DNA of 64,000 bases from Ancylobacter oerskovii (GCF_018390555.1 NZ_JAHBGB010000027.1:1-64000), one strand, 5' to 3'; numbered from the stretch's first letter, positions 17,364 through 26,163 are shown. Notes: generated from the letters alone by a model not told the origin. Numbers and translations are program-made.

Positions 17364-17726
17364 GCCCTGCAATAGCCCTTGTTGAAGCTGTCGCCCGTCG
17401 CTCCTTCCAAAGCGCGGCCAAGTCTACAAAGTTCTCATGTGGCTGCAGCTTCCCGACAGGAGGATGCCCCAAGGACTTACCCCATACAAGATCACAGCGC
17501 GGCGGCTGGCATCCCGTGAGGACGTCTATTCTGGTTTTCTCCTGTTCTTGCATGGGAAATCAACAGCTTCCCCGGCGCGGCTCCGCAGTGCCGACGCCTC
17601 AATTTACCGTTTCTTACCAAGTTTAACGCCGCAGGACGGTCCGTTCGCAGCGGGCCGGAGGATGGGGTGATAGCTTGAAAGTCGATCGACCTTTCTTGGG
17701 ACGTCTTTGCCTGGCGGAGTGACTGC
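17364..17726. other. Divergent intergenic region between the STAND regulator and the ABC operon
   Basis: 363 bp without a recognisable gene; short open frames here have no family features. The right-hand half carries the phased repeats annotated at 17603-17627. Promoters for both divergent units must lie here, but no clear -35/-10 pair was recognised by eye. Confidence 0.5.
17603..17627 (+). promoter_or_regulatory. Candidate operator: phased direct repeats
   Basis: TTTACC at 17603-17608, CTTACC at 17613-17618 and TTTAAC at 17622-17627 are spaced 10 and 9 bp apart, the helical-turn spacing used by OmpR/PhoB-type winged helices, which bind head-to-tail. They lie 100-124 bp before the start codon of the ABC substrate-binding gene and opposite the regulator that carries such a winged helix. 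The assignment is inferred. Confidence 0.45.
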
Positions 17727-19295
17727 ATGACGACATCTCGTCGTAACGCTTTGAAATTGGGCCTCTTGTGCCTGGCGCTGCTCGCGGGGGGAGGAACCGA
17801 GAGCGCCTCGGCGCAAGCGAGGAACAAGTTCGTCTTTGCCAATAGCAGCGCCTTCGACAGTCTCGATCCCCATACGGTCTTCGATCAGGGCCGTGCCGCG
17901 GTCCGCTTCAATCTCTATGACGGGCTCTACCGTTTCGTGGACAACCCGCCGAAGCTGATTCCCTGGCTGGCGGAGAGCCATACGGTCTCCGACGACCGGA
18001 AGACCTACACCTTCAAGCTGCGGCCCGATGCCAGGTTTCACGACGGCACGCCGGTGACGTCTGCCGACGTCGCCTATTCGGTCGAGCGCATCATCGCGCT
18101 GAGGAAGGGCCCCGCGAGCTTCTATCTCGACCTCATCAAGCCCGGCACGACGCAGACACCCGATCCGCACACCGTCATCTTCAATCTCGCCACCCCCTCG
18201 GCGCTCTTCCTGACGACGGTGCCGGACATTCTCGTGGTGAACAGCACTCTCGTGAAGTCCAGGGAGAAGGACGGAGACTGGGGCGCGGGCTGGCTGGCCC
18301 GCAACGAAGCCGGAACGGGCTCCTATGTCCTGCGCCGTTACGAGCCGGCGATCGGCTGGACCGGACAGCGCTTCGCGGAACACTTCGCCGGCTGGGCCGG
18401 ACAGCCGATCGACGAGGTCGAATTCCGCACCGTGCTGGAGACCAATACCCGTGTGCTCGGACTGATGCGCGGCGACTTCGACGGGGCGGACGGCTTGCCC
18501 TACGATCAGATCCTGCGCCTGAAGCAGTCCCCCAACGTGCAGATACTCGAACAGGAGTCGATGCGCATCTTCCTGCTGGCGCTCAACAACAGCAAGCCGC
18601 TGATGAACGACGTGCACTTCCGGCGGGCCCTCGCCTATTCCTTCGATTATGACGGCTTCATCAAGAACATCATGAAGGATTCGGTGACCCGCAATCCCGG
18701 TCCCAATCCGGTCACCATCTGGGGATCGCCGGCCGGGTTGAAGGGCTACAGCTTCGACCTCGCCAAGGCCCGCGAGGAACTCGCGCAGGTAAAGCAGCCT
18801 CTGCGGAAAATCAGCATCAATTCGCTGGCCGGCTACAGCGAATCCGAGCAGGCGGCCGTGCTCTTCCAGGGCGCGCTACGCCAGATCGGCGTCGAGGCGG
18901 ACATCGACGTAACGCCCTGGCCGGTGGTGGCCAGCCGCTTCGCCAAGGCGGAAACCCAGGCCGATGTCACGCCGGTCTGGAGGAGCACCTTCTATGTCGA
19001 CCCGAACAACTGGGTCGGGGAAGGTTTCGGCACGCGCTACCATGGCACGCGCACGATGTCCTACTACAGCAACCCCGAATTCGACCAGTTGCTCGACCGG
19101 GCTCTTCTGACAAGCGACCATGAAGAGCGCCGCATGCTTTACGAAAAAATGACGCAGATCGTCAGCGACGATGCGGCCGGCATCTTCATCTACAATACGC
19201 GGTGGTATGGCCCCTATTCCACCAGGGTTTCGGGAATCCGGTTCTCGCCGGCAAGCAACGGCAACGACATTCGCTGGGCGTCGATCAAGCGCTGA
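17727..19295 (+). CDS. ABC transporter solute-binding protein, peptide/nickel (DppA/SBP_bac_5) type
   Basis: A 522-residue periplasmic binding protein. The N-terminus has a twin-arginine-like export signal (TSRRNALKLGLLCLALLAGG), with cleavage likely after SASAQA near residue 33. The family core is clear: SLDPHTVFDQG, the signature WLAESHTVSDDRKTYTFKLRPDARFHDGTPVTSADV, and a late FRRALAYSFDYDGFI. It would deliver oligopeptides, glycosides or a similar small solute to the permeases encoded immediately downstream (28 bp). It is the first gene of a five-gene rightward operon, complete with two permeases and two ATPases. Confidence 0.93.
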   Translation: MTTSRRNALKLGLLCLALLAGGGTESASAQARNKFVFANSSAFDSLDPHTVFDQGRAAVRFNLYDGLYRFVDNPPKLIPWLAESHTVSDDRKTYTFKLRPDARFHDGTPVTSADVAYSVERIIALRKGPASFYLDLIKPGTTQTPDPHTVIFNLATPSALFLTTVPDILVVNSTLVKSREKDGDWGAGWLARNEAGTGSYVLRRYEPAIGWTGQRFAEHFAGWAGQPIDEVEFRTVLETNTRVLGLMRGDFDGADGLPYDQILRLKQSPNVQILEQESMRIFLLALNNSKPLMNDVHFRRALAYSFDYDGFIKNIMKDSVTRNPGPNPVTIWGSPAGLKGYSFDLAKAREELAQVKQPLRKISINSLAGYSESEQAAVLFQGALRQIGVEADIDVTPWPVVASRFAKAETQADVTPVWRSTFYVDPNNWVGEGFGTRYHGTRTMSYYSNPEFDQLLDRALLTSDHEERRMLYEKMTQIVSDDAAGIFIYNTRWYGPYSTRVSGIRFSPASNGNDIRWASIKR

Positions 19296-19323
19296 CCAAG
19301 ACAGGCGGCCTGGAGACGGCATC

Positions 19324-20328
19324 GTGAACGCATATTCCGTGGTGGCAAATCGGCTGGTCTGGTTCCTGCCGACCCTGCTCGGGCTCCTCGCGGTCGTTTT
19401 CGTGCTCGCGCGCATCGTGCCGTCCGATCCCGCCGTTCTGGCCGCCGGCGAGAATGCGTCGGCCGAGCAGGTGCAGGAAACCCGCGATCGCCTCGGCTTC
19501 GACCGGCCGCTGCTGGAACAGTTCGTCGAATATCTTCGCGAGGTGGCGCGGGGCGATCTCGGCACCAGCGTCTATACCCAGCAGCCGATTATCCGCGACC
19601 TGGCCGAAAGGCTGCCGGCGACGCTCGAGCTCACCTTTGTCGGCGTGCTGGCGGCGGCGCTCATCGGCGTGCCGCTCGGCGTGCTGAGCGCCCTCCATCG
19701 CAATTCGTGGCTGGATCACATGCTGCGCCTGGCGAGCGTCCTGCTCATCGGGGTGGCGCCGTTCTGGATCGCGATGCAACTCCAGATGCTGTTCTCGATG
19801 CAGCTGGGCTGGTTGCCGCTTTCCGGCCGGATCGACGACGTCGCGCCCGAGGCGGTGACGAGCCTGATAACCATCGATGCGCTGCTCGCCGGCGATCTGC
19901 AGCTTTTCCTCTCGGCGCTGCGCCACCTCGTGCTTCCGGCGCTGACGCTGGCTCTGCCCGGTGGGGCCGTGGTGATGCGTTTCACGCGCACCGCCGTGCT
20001 CGACGCCGTCACCTCGCCCTCGGTCGCGTATCAGACGGCGATGGGCCTGCCCCGCCGCGTCATCGTCTGGAAGTACATCCTGCGCTCGGCGCTCACGTCG
20101 ACGGTAACCCAGCTCGGATTGGTGTTCGGCATTTCGATCACCGGCGCGGTGGTGATCGAGGCCGTCTTCGAGTGGCCGGGGCTCGGCACCTATGCGGCGC
20201 GTTCGATCCTGCACTCCGACTACAACGCGGTGATGGGAGTGACGCTCTGCGCCGGCATCGTGTTCGCGATCTCCAATCTGCTGGTCGACCTGCTCCAGAT
20301 GGTCATCGATCCCCGCGGAGTGAAATGA
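19324..20328 (+). CDS. ABC transporter permease 1 (DppB type)
   Basis: A 334-residue inner-membrane permease. It has an N-terminal helix, a periplasmic loop with GFDRPLLEQFVEYLREVARGDLG typical of DppB/OppB, then the BPD_transp_1 core of about five helices ending with ISNLLVDLLQMVIDPR. The EAA-loop region (TAMGLPRRVIVWKYILR) would contact the ATPase. The start is a GTG at 19324, which gives the family N-terminus; there is no good in-frame ATG. Its stop overlaps the next permease start (ATGA). Confidence 0.93.
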   Translation: MNAYSVVANRLVWFLPTLLGLLAVVFVLARIVPSDPAVLAAGENASAEQVQETRDRLGFDRPLLEQFVEYLREVARGDLGTSVYTQQPIIRDLAERLPATLELTFVGVLAAALIGVPLGVLSALHRNSWLDHMLRLASVLLIGVAPFWIAMQLQMLFSMQLGWLPLSGRIDDVAPEAVTSLITIDALLAGDLQLFLSALRHLVLPALTLALPGGAVVMRFTRTAVLDAVTSPSVAYQTAMGLPRRVIVWKYILRSALTSTVTQLGLVFGISITGAVVIEAVFEWPGLGTYAARSILHSDYNAVMGVTLCAGIVFAISNLLVDLLQMVIDPRGVK

Positions 20329-21167
20329 CGAAGCTGATCAAGTCCATCATCGGCCATCGCACGGCTCTGGCGGGCCTCCTGCTGCTCGTCCTCGTGACCG
20401 CCATCGCGATCGCGGCTCCGCTGATCGCGCCCCATCCCGACGCGGCGGAAAGCTTTCATATCGACCGTCGGCTGATGCCCCCGTCGTCGGAGGCGATCCT
20501 CGGCACCGACCGGATGGGCAGCGACATCTTCAGCCGGGTCATTCTGGGCGCACGGATGACGCTGCTCATCACCGCCGCCGTGGTGTGCTCGGGGGTGATC
20601 ATCGGCGTGCCCATCGGCCTGATCGCCGGATACTTCAATACCGGGCTCAGCATCGCGCTTATGGGGGTCGCCGAGGTTCTCCTGGCGGTGCCGCAGATCA
20701 TTCTCGCCATCGCGATCACGCAATCGCTCGGCCCGTCGATCGGGAGCGTGATCCTGGCGCTCTCCATCACCTACTGGCCGTTCTGGGCACGGCTCGTCTA
20801 TGCCGAGACGCGCTCGATCTGCAACGAGATCTTCGTCGAATCCGCCATCGCGCTCGGCGCCTCGTCCTGGCGCGTCATATTCCTTCACATCCTGCCCAAC
20901 ATCGCCTCGTCCATCGTCGTCCGCACCACCGTCGCCGTGGGGACGACGATGTTCGCCTCCGCAACCCTCGGATTCCTCGGGCTCGGCCCGCCGCCTCCCT
21001 CACCGGAATGGGGGCGCATGATCGCGGAGAGCCGCGAATATCTGCCGGAAGCGTGGTGGTATGCGGCAGCGCCCGGCCTCGCCCTCTTCGTGACGGTTCT
21101 CGGCTTCTCCCTGTTTGGCGACGGGCTGCGCGACATCCTCGATCCCAAGACCCGGCGCAGTGGGTGA
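20325..21167 (+). CDS. ABC transporter permease 2 (DppC type)
   Basis: A 280-residue permease of the DppC/OppC branch. It starts with a cytoplasmic segment and one helix, then the LGTDRMGSDIFSRVILGARMTL segment diagnostic of this branch, then the BPD_transp_1 helices. The EAA-type loop ESAIALGASSWRVIFLHILPNI and the C-terminal FLGLGPPPPSPEWGRMIAE and DGLRDILDPK are standard. It overlaps the preceding permease by four bases and is followed four bases later by the first ATPase, so subunit stoichiometry is probably set by coupled translation. Confidence 0.93.
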   Translation: MTKLIKSIIGHRTALAGLLLLVLVTAIAIAAPLIAPHPDAAESFHIDRRLMPPSSEAILGTDRMGSDIFSRVILGARMTLLITAAVVCSGVIIGVPIGLIAGYFNTGLSIALMGVAEVLLAVPQIILAIAITQSLGPSIGSVILALSITYWPFWARLVYAETRSICNEIFVESAIALGASSWRVIFLHILPNIASSIVVRTTVAVGTTMFASATLGFLGLGPPPPSPEWGRMIAESREYLPEAWWYAAAPGLALFVTVLGFSLFGDGLRDILDPKTRRSG

Positions 21168-21171
21168 ACGC

Positions 21172-22176
21172 ATGACGGCGCTGCTCGAGATCCGCGATCT
21201 GTGCCTCGCCTTTCGGACGGACAAGGGTCCGGCCCAGGTACTGGATGGCGTCGATCTCACCGTGGCGCCCGGCGAGATCGTCGGCCTGGTCGGCGAGTCC
21301 GGCAGCGGCAAGACCAGCCTGGCCCGCGCCATCCTCGGCGCGTTGCCGGTGCCCCAGGCGGAGATAGCAAGCGGCCGCATCCGGCTGGACGGCGTCGATA
21401 TGCTGCGTGGAGGAAAGGCCGCGGAGAGTCTGCGCGGCCGCGTCGTGACCTTCGTGCCGCAGGACCCGCTGGACAGCTTCAACCCCCTTTTCCGGGTCGG
21501 AACGCAGCTTGCCGACATCATGCGCTACCGAGCCCCGCCCGCGAAGGAAGGCCGCTTCGGCAATGCGCGGCACGCCCGCGAGACGGCGATCCTCGAAATG
21601 CTGGACGCCGTGCAGCTGCCGCAGTCCCGCGCCCTGCTGGACAGGTATCCGCACCAGCTTTCCGGGGGGCAGCGCCAGCGCGTGATGCTGGCGATGGCGC
21701 TCCTGCCGCAGCCCCGCATGATCATCGCGGACGAGCCGACCGCCGCGCTGGACGTCACGGTGCAGGTGCAGATTCTCGGGCTGCTCCGGCGCATTGCGGC
21801 CGAACGGGGTGTCGCCATATTGTTCACGACGCATGATCTTGGCGCGGCCTGGGAGATCTGCGACAGGATCATCGTCATGTATGCTGGCCAGATCGCCGAA
21901 ATCCTGCCGCGAACGGCGTTCTTCGCGAAATCGCGCCATCCCTATACGCGCATGCTGCTCGCCAGCCTGCCCGAGCCCGGACGCGAGGCGATCGGCATAT
22001 CCGGCGAGTCCGCCAGCCCGCTTTCCCCTCCCCCCGGATGCCGGTTCCACCCGCGCTGCCCGATGGCATCCGACATCTGCCGGAAGGCGCGCCCGTTGCC
22101 GTCGCGCAGCGAGGACGGTCATCTGGTGGCTTGCCATCACCCATGGGCCGCCGCGTCCTCGCCCGCTCATGTCTGA
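21172..22176 (+). CDS. ABC transporter ATP-binding protein (DppD type)
   Basis: A 334-residue ATPase with Walker A GESGSGKTS, Q-loop FVPQDPLDSFNP, signature LSGGQRQRV, Walker B MIIADEPTAALD and the H-loop TTHD. The C-terminal oligopeptide/dipeptide extension with cysteines (FHPRCPMASDICRKA) is present; in several relatives it binds a 4Fe-4S cluster (family knowledge). It works as a heterodimer with the next ATPase, whose start lies inside this gene's 3' end (8-bp overlap). Confidence 0.93.
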   Translation: MTALLEIRDLCLAFRTDKGPAQVLDGVDLTVAPGEIVGLVGESGSGKTSLARAILGALPVPQAEIASGRIRLDGVDMLRGGKAAESLRGRVVTFVPQDPLDSFNPLFRVGTQLADIMRYRAPPAKEGRFGNARHARETAILEMLDAVQLPQSRALLDRYPHQLSGGQRQRVMLAMALLPQPRMIIADEPTAALDVTVQVQILGLLRRIAAERGVAILFTTHDLGAAWEICDRIIVMYAGQIAEILPRTAFFAKSRHPYTRMLLASLPEPGREAIGISGESASPLSPPPGCRFHPRCPMASDICRKARPLPSRSEDGHLVACHHPWAAASSPAHV

Positions 22177-23146
22177 GCCGTCGTCTCCGCCCCTTCTCGA
22201 GCTTGAACGCCTGTCCTGCCACTTTCCGATCCGGGGCCTGCTGGGCCGTCGTGCCGGGACGTTGCGGGCCGTCGACGACGTGTCTCTCAGCCTTCGGGAG
22301 GGCGAGGCGCTCGGCATCGTCGGCGAGTCCGGCAGCGGCAAGTCGACCCTCGGCAAGACGCTCGGCGGCATTCACGATCCGACCGACGGCGTGATCCGCC
22401 TGGCCGGCGAGCCGATCGCCACGCAACGGTCGAGACGGCCGCTGAGCGTGCGTGCCCGGCTGCAATATGTCTACCAGGATTCCGGCGCCTCTCTGGATCA
22501 GCGCTGGACCTTGAGGCGCTCCCTGCATGAGCCGCTGGTGATCCACACCGATTGGTCACGCGAGCATCGCGAGGCGAAGGTTCGGGAGATTGCCGGCGCC
22601 GTCGGTCTGGCGGAGGAACATCTCGACCTGTACCCGCATGAGCTGAGCGGCGGCCAGCAGCGGCGCGCGGGGCTGGCGCGCATCCTCGTGCTCGGACCGC
22701 AGATCGTCGTCTTCGACGAGCCGACATCGGGGCTCGACTTCTCCGTGCAGGCGACGGTGCTGGCGCTGATCCGCGGCATTCGGCGCATGTTCAACCTGAC
22801 CTATCTCATGATCAGCCACGATCTCAATGTCGTGGGCTCGATGTGCGATCGCCTGGCGGTGATGTATCTGGGCCGGATCGTCGAGATCGGACCGACGCGC
22901 GAGGTGCTGGGCAGGCCCCGCCATCCCTATACCCGGTCCCTGGTCGACTCCTTGCCGCGCATCGGCGGCCCGCGCGTGACGGATCGCCTGGGCATGCCGG
23001 GTGAGCCCGTGTTCCCGGCCGACATGCACCAGGGGTGCGGGTACCGGACGCGCTGCCCCATCGGCACGCTGGCCTGTACCCGGATCGACCCTCGGCTCGT
23101 CATCAAGGAAGCTCATGGCGTCGCTTGCCTGGAATGGCGTCCCTAG
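22169..23146 (+). CDS. ABC transporter ATP-binding protein (DppF type)
   Basis: A 325-residue ATPase, the partner of the previous one. Landmarks are Walker A GESGSGKSTLGK, Q-loop YVYQDSGASLDQ, signature LSGGQQRRA, Walker B IVVFDEPTSGLD, the H-loop MISHD and a cysteine-bearing C-terminal tail (CGYRTRCPIGTLAC). It ends the five-gene operon, and a strong hairpin 143 bp later is the likely terminator. Its start codon lies inside the dppD-like gene. Confidence 0.93.
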   Translation: MSEPSSPPLLELERLSCHFPIRGLLGRRAGTLRAVDDVSLSLREGEALGIVGESGSGKSTLGKTLGGIHDPTDGVIRLAGEPIATQRSRRPLSVRARLQYVYQDSGASLDQRWTLRRSLHEPLVIHTDWSREHREAKVREIAGAVGLAEEHLDLYPHELSGGQQRRAGLARILVLGPQIVVFDEPTSGLDFSVQATVLALIRGIRRMFNLTYLMISHDLNVVGSMCDRLAVMYLGRIVEIGPTREVLGRPRHPYTRSLVDSLPRIGGPRVTDRLGMPGEPVFPADMHQGCGYRTRCPIGTLACTRIDPRLVIKEAHGVACLEWRP

Positions 23147-23243
23147 GCGAGCAGCCACGGGCATACCCGGCCCGCAGGGTGTCGGAACGAGCGGAGGCAA
23201 CGGCTCCGATCCTTCGATGTATCGCCCTGTATTGGCAGGCAAG

Positions 23244-23271
23244 TCTTGCGACGCTTCTCTTGCGACGCTTC
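23244..23271. repeat. Perfect 14-bp tandem duplication
   Basis: TCTTGCGACGCTTC occurs twice back to back with no spacer and no mismatch. It lies in the convergent gap between the ABC operon and the ABM-domain gene, just before the terminator hairpin. It looks like a recent slippage duplication. Confidence 0.7.
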
Positions 23272-23288
23272 CCGCTCGCATGCGCGTA

Positions 23289-23329
23289 GACCCGTAAGCG
23301 AGGGAGGCGGGCTCCTCCCTCGACGGGTC
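23289..23329. terminator. Bidirectional terminator hairpin
   Basis: A 16-bp stem in two blocks: an outer pair GACCCGT (23289-23295) with ACGGGTC (23323-23329), and an inner pair CGAGGGAGG (23299-23307) with CCTCCCTCG (23314-23322), with a three-base AAG bulge and a six-base loop. It lies between the convergent stops of the ABC operon and the ABM-domain gene. No T-run is present, as is common in GC-rich genomes. Confidence 0.65.
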
Positions 23330-23355
23330 GTATCTCTGCTGGAGGCGGCGTAGCT

Positions 23356-23781
23356 TCACTTGCCCGCGTCGGGCAGAACCTCCATCCGCATCACCTTCAC
23401 GCCTCCGACGGCGAGGTCGGGAAGTCTGGCAAACCATTCCTGCACATATGGCATGGCGTTGTGGGCCTCGAAGTCGACCTGATTGGCGAAGATCTCGTAG
23501 AAGATGAAATGCCCGGGCGCCTCGCGGTTTTCCTGAAGGAAATAGACGAGGTTCTTGGGATCGCTCCGCACGAGGTCGATCAGGGGTAGCGTCGCGGCGC
23601 GCAGCTCGTTTTCCTTGCCGGGTTTTGCCCGCACTTCGGCAACGACGGAATAGGCGCCCGCAGGGATCCGGGCATATCCCTCGCCCGGGCCCGACTGAGC
23701 CAGTGCCGCCGGCGCGCCCAAGCAGCCCCCAAGGAGCACGGACAGGGCCGCCAGTGCGACCGGCCGCATTTTTCCAGCCAT
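23356..23781 (-). CDS. Exported antibiotic-biosynthesis-monooxygenase (ABM) domain protein
   Basis: A 141-residue protein with an ABM/YgiN-type dimeric alpha-beta barrel. The core segments are YSVVAEVRAKPGKENELR, DPKNLVYFLQENREAPGHFIFYEIF, and NQVDFEAHNAMPYVQEW with the conserved histidine. It also has an N-terminal signal with an LGGC sequence (residues 16-19) that could be a lipobox or could simply precede signal-peptidase I cleavage near ALAQS. Most ABM proteins are cytoplasmic quinol or polyketide oxygenases, so export is unusual. It is the second gene of a two-gene leftward unit with the VOC protein (29 bp apart). Confidence 0.82.
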   Translation of the reverse strand: MAGKMRPVALAALSVLLGGCLGAPAALAQSGPGEGYARIPAGAYSVVAEVRAKPGKENELRAATLPLIDLVRSDPKNLVYFLQENREAPGHFIFYEIFANQVDFEAHNAMPYVQEWFARLPDLAVGGVKVMRMEVLPDAGK

Positions 23782-23810
23782 GGAACGTTCCTCCTCCGAT
23801 CCGGGCGGCT

Positions 23811-24668
23811 TCAGTTTCCGCTGGCGCTTGCGAGGCGCCGCCGGGCGGCCAGAGCGTCGTCGAACGTCTTCTTCACCGGGCCCAGTGCCTGGACGAATTC
23901 GAGCTGCTCACCTTCACATCCCTTGCAGTAGATGAGCGTCCAGCCGTTCGATTTTCCCTCGGTGATGGGATTGGAGTTGGCCTCCCTGGGTGCGGCGAGA
24001 CGTGCCGTCTCGGAGCGCACCGTCACGACGCGATTGGCTCTCACCTGCGTCATGCCCCGGCGCGCGGATTCCGCCTCGAGATCCTGGATGAACGTGTTGA
24101 AGTCCACATCGTCGCCGATATGGAAGCAGATATGCATCATCCGCGGAAAGGCCGGGCTCATGTGATCGAGCGGCTCGGCGAAGCTATGGCCGCCACCCAT
24201 CGGCTGCGCGGCATCGCGATACTGCAGAAGCTCGATCACCACATTGTCGAACTGCACGAAACGCACGTCGAGGCGCTGGGCACCGCCTTGCAGGTCCGGC
24301 ACGCCGATGGTGCGCGGGTTCACCCCGCGCTCGCGCGCCAGGATCTCCTGGTCGGTCAGCAGCGTGTTGTGGATGCGCTCGCCCTGAAAGTCGCCATCGC
24401 GCATCACCTCGGTGCCGCCGAGCACTTCCGTGTAGAATTCGAAGGCACGATCCATGTTCTGCACGGTCAGGCCGAAGTGCTGAACGCCCTGCAGCCGCGC
24501 TCCCAATGGCCGGCGATCACGGACCGCTGTCGAAACCGGCGGAGCGCTCTGCGCCGAAGCCGCGCCCGCCGCACCCGCCCCCGTTGCGGCCAGGACCATC
24601 GCCCCGGCGACCCGCAGCGCATCCCGACGATCAACGCCGAAACCATTGGTGTCATGCTCATTACTCAT
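23811..24668 (-). CDS. Exported VOC (glyoxalase/bleomycin-resistance fold) protein
   Basis: A 285-residue protein whose core is a vicinal-oxygen-chelate domain: LQGVQHFGLTVQNMDRAFEFY with a likely metal-binding histidine, a middle MMHICFHIGDDVDFNTFI, and a late QLEFVQAL with a possible metal glutamate. An N-terminal twin-arginine-like signal (VDRRDALRVAGAMVLAA) with cleavage near ASAQS predicts export, which is uncommon for VOC enzymes. The ATG at 24668 is chosen because upstream in-frame codons encode no signal-like sequence. It is first of two genes with the exported ABM protein, divergent from a LysR gene across 520 bp. The substrate is unknown; VOC enzymes include ring-cleavage dioxygenases and isomerases. 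Confidence 0.8.
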   Translation of the reverse strand: MSNEHDTNGFGVDRRDALRVAGAMVLAATGAGAAGAASAQSAPPVSTAVRDRRPLGARLQGVQHFGLTVQNMDRAFEFYTEVLGGTEVMRDGDFQGERIHNTLLTDQEILARERGVNPRTIGVPDLQGGAQRLDVRFVQFDNVVIELLQYRDAAQPMGGGHSFAEPLDHMSPAFPRMMHICFHIGDDVDFNTFIQDLEAESARRGMTQVRANRVVTVRSETARLAAPREANSNPITEGKSNGWTLIYCKGCEGEQLEFVQALGPVKKTFDDALAARRRLASASGN

Positions 24669-25188
24669 CCTCGATCTCCATCTTGCTGTTCGGGAGGATT
24701 GGCCGATCGGCCCTTCGAGAAGCGTCGCGACCTCAGGATTACGGCGCGAAAGGAACGAGCTTCTCCGCGCCATGGTCCGTCATGGCGCGAGACGGGCGGG
24801 GCCTTTCACCTCGCTCGATGACGCAAGGGATCTTGCTTCAGCGCTCGACCCCAGGCGAGTTAAGCGAAGTAAAAACGCGCGTCCCGAGCAGCGACCGCCA
24901 GACGATCTGGAGGCCGGGATCGGCATCTGGTCCGCCGTCCCGCAGGAACAAAAACGCGCAGCACATCAACGCACATCCAGAACAGACGATGAAAACATGA
25001 TGTAGGCGGGAGATTATGGAAGCTTGATTGACTTTGGCGACGAGGTGAAAAACCGTAAAACAGCGTCCGCCCTCGCCTTCTTCACCGGCGCTCCGAACAC
25101 TGCCGGCCGCCGTTCTCGCCGATATCCCCATGCATCGAGACCGGCGACATGCCACGATCGCCCTCCCCAGATGGGAACCCGAGTCGTC
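24669..25188. other. Long divergent intergenic region (VOC/ABM unit and LysR gene)
   Basis: 520 bp without a supportable gene; a rightward open frame of about 120 codons (24646-25005) starts inside the VOC gene's antisense and shows no family features. Less GC-rich sequence around 24850-25040, including several short A-runs, is the likely promoter area. I could not find a clear T-N11-A LysR palindrome or a nod-box-like element by eye. Confidence 0.5.
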
Positions 25189-26163
25189 ATGCATCTGCGC
25201 CAGATCGACCTCAATCTGCTGTATGTCTTCCATCAGGTGATGACCCATCGCAGCATTTCCCTCGCCAGTGAGGAGCTCAATGTGAGCGCTTCCGCGGTCA
25301 GCCACGCGCTGGCGCGGCTGCGCCAGACCCTCAATGACGAGCTTTTCGTGCGCGGCGAGAACGGCATGGTGCCGACCGCGCGGGCCTTGGCGCTCGCAGG
25401 GCCGGTCCAGAACGCGGTCATGCTGCTCGGCGCGGCGCTCAATGCCTCTCCCTTCGTGCCGGCGGAATCGCGCCGCACCTTTCGGATTGCCGCCGGCGAC
25501 CTCTTCTGCTCGATCACCCTGCCGAAGCTGCTGGCGCGCCTGGCCGTGGCGGCGCCCGCCGTCGATCTCAAGGTGGTGCCGCTCAGCCGCACGGACTTCC
25601 GGCGGCAGATCGAAAGCGCCTCGGTGGACCTCCTCATCGGCTGGTTCGAGACCCTGCCGGAAACCCTGCGCAGGACCGAGCTCATGACCGAGCGCGCGGC
25701 GCTCCTCGTGCGGGAAGGCCACCCGCTGCTCGATGGCGAGGTGACGACGGCCCGCCTCCTCGCCTATCCGCATGCCGTCGTCGAACTGACCGGAACCGAC
25801 GAGATGCGCACCGACGGCTTTCAGGACGACCGCGGCCTCGTGCGGCGCGTCTGGATCGAGCGGGCCGTTCTGGAGGCGCCCGCAAGCGTCACCCCGGCGC
25901 CGCGGGTCGCTGTTTCCGTGCCCTATTTCACCGCCCTCGCCCCGCTTCTGCGCGGATCGGATCTGGTGGCGACCTTGCCCGCCCGCCTCGCACGCTCGGC
26001 GCTCGCGCAAGGCGGCCTCCGCAGGCTCGACCCCGCCCTGGAGCCGATCGAGGTGACCCTGGAGATGGCCTACCGCGCCTGCGACGAGGGGGACGAGGGC
26101 CTCGCATGGTTGCGCGCGCAGCTACAGGCGGCCAGCGAGGACACGCAGGAGGACGTCGCCTGA
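25189..26163 (+). CDS. LysR-family regulator (NahR/NodD-like branch)
   Basis: A 324-residue regulator. The N-terminal winged HTH starts LRQIDLNLLYVFHQVM and contains SASAVSHALARLRQTLNDELFVR, the wording typical of the NahR/NodD/LeuO branch (DLNLL, then DELFVR with PTARA). The periplasmic-binding-like effector domain follows from about residue 95. This branch often responds to aromatic compounds. It is divergent from the exported VOC/ABM pair and is their likely regulator. The start at 25189 is chosen for the family N-terminus; an ATG six codons upstream is possible. A weak TCAGC/GCTGA hairpin at 26187-26200 may terminate it. Confidence 0.9.
   Translation: MHLRQIDLNLLYVFHQVMTHRSISLASEELNVSASAVSHALARLRQTLNDELFVRGENGMVPTARALALAGPVQNAVMLLGAALNASPFVPAESRRTFRIAAGDLFCSITLPKLLARLAVAAPAVDLKVVPLSRTDFRRQIESASVDLLIGWFETLPETLRRTELMTERAALLVREGHPLLDGEVTTARLLAYPHAVVELTGTDEMRTDGFQDDRGLVRRVWIERAVLEAPASVTPAPRVAVSVPYFTALAPLLRGSDLVATLPARLARSALAQGGLRRLDPALEPIEVTLEMAYRACDEGDEGLAWLRAQLQAASEDTQEDVA

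Noticed and set aside
14166..17375. Rightward open frame of about 1070 codons
   Set aside because: Exact antisense of the STAND regulator; no domain features, composition rich in His, Arg and Gly as expected from a GC-rich reverse frame.
24646..25005. Rightward frame of about 120 codons in the VOC-LysR gap
   Set aside because: Starts inside the VOC gene's antisense, no ribosome site, no family features.
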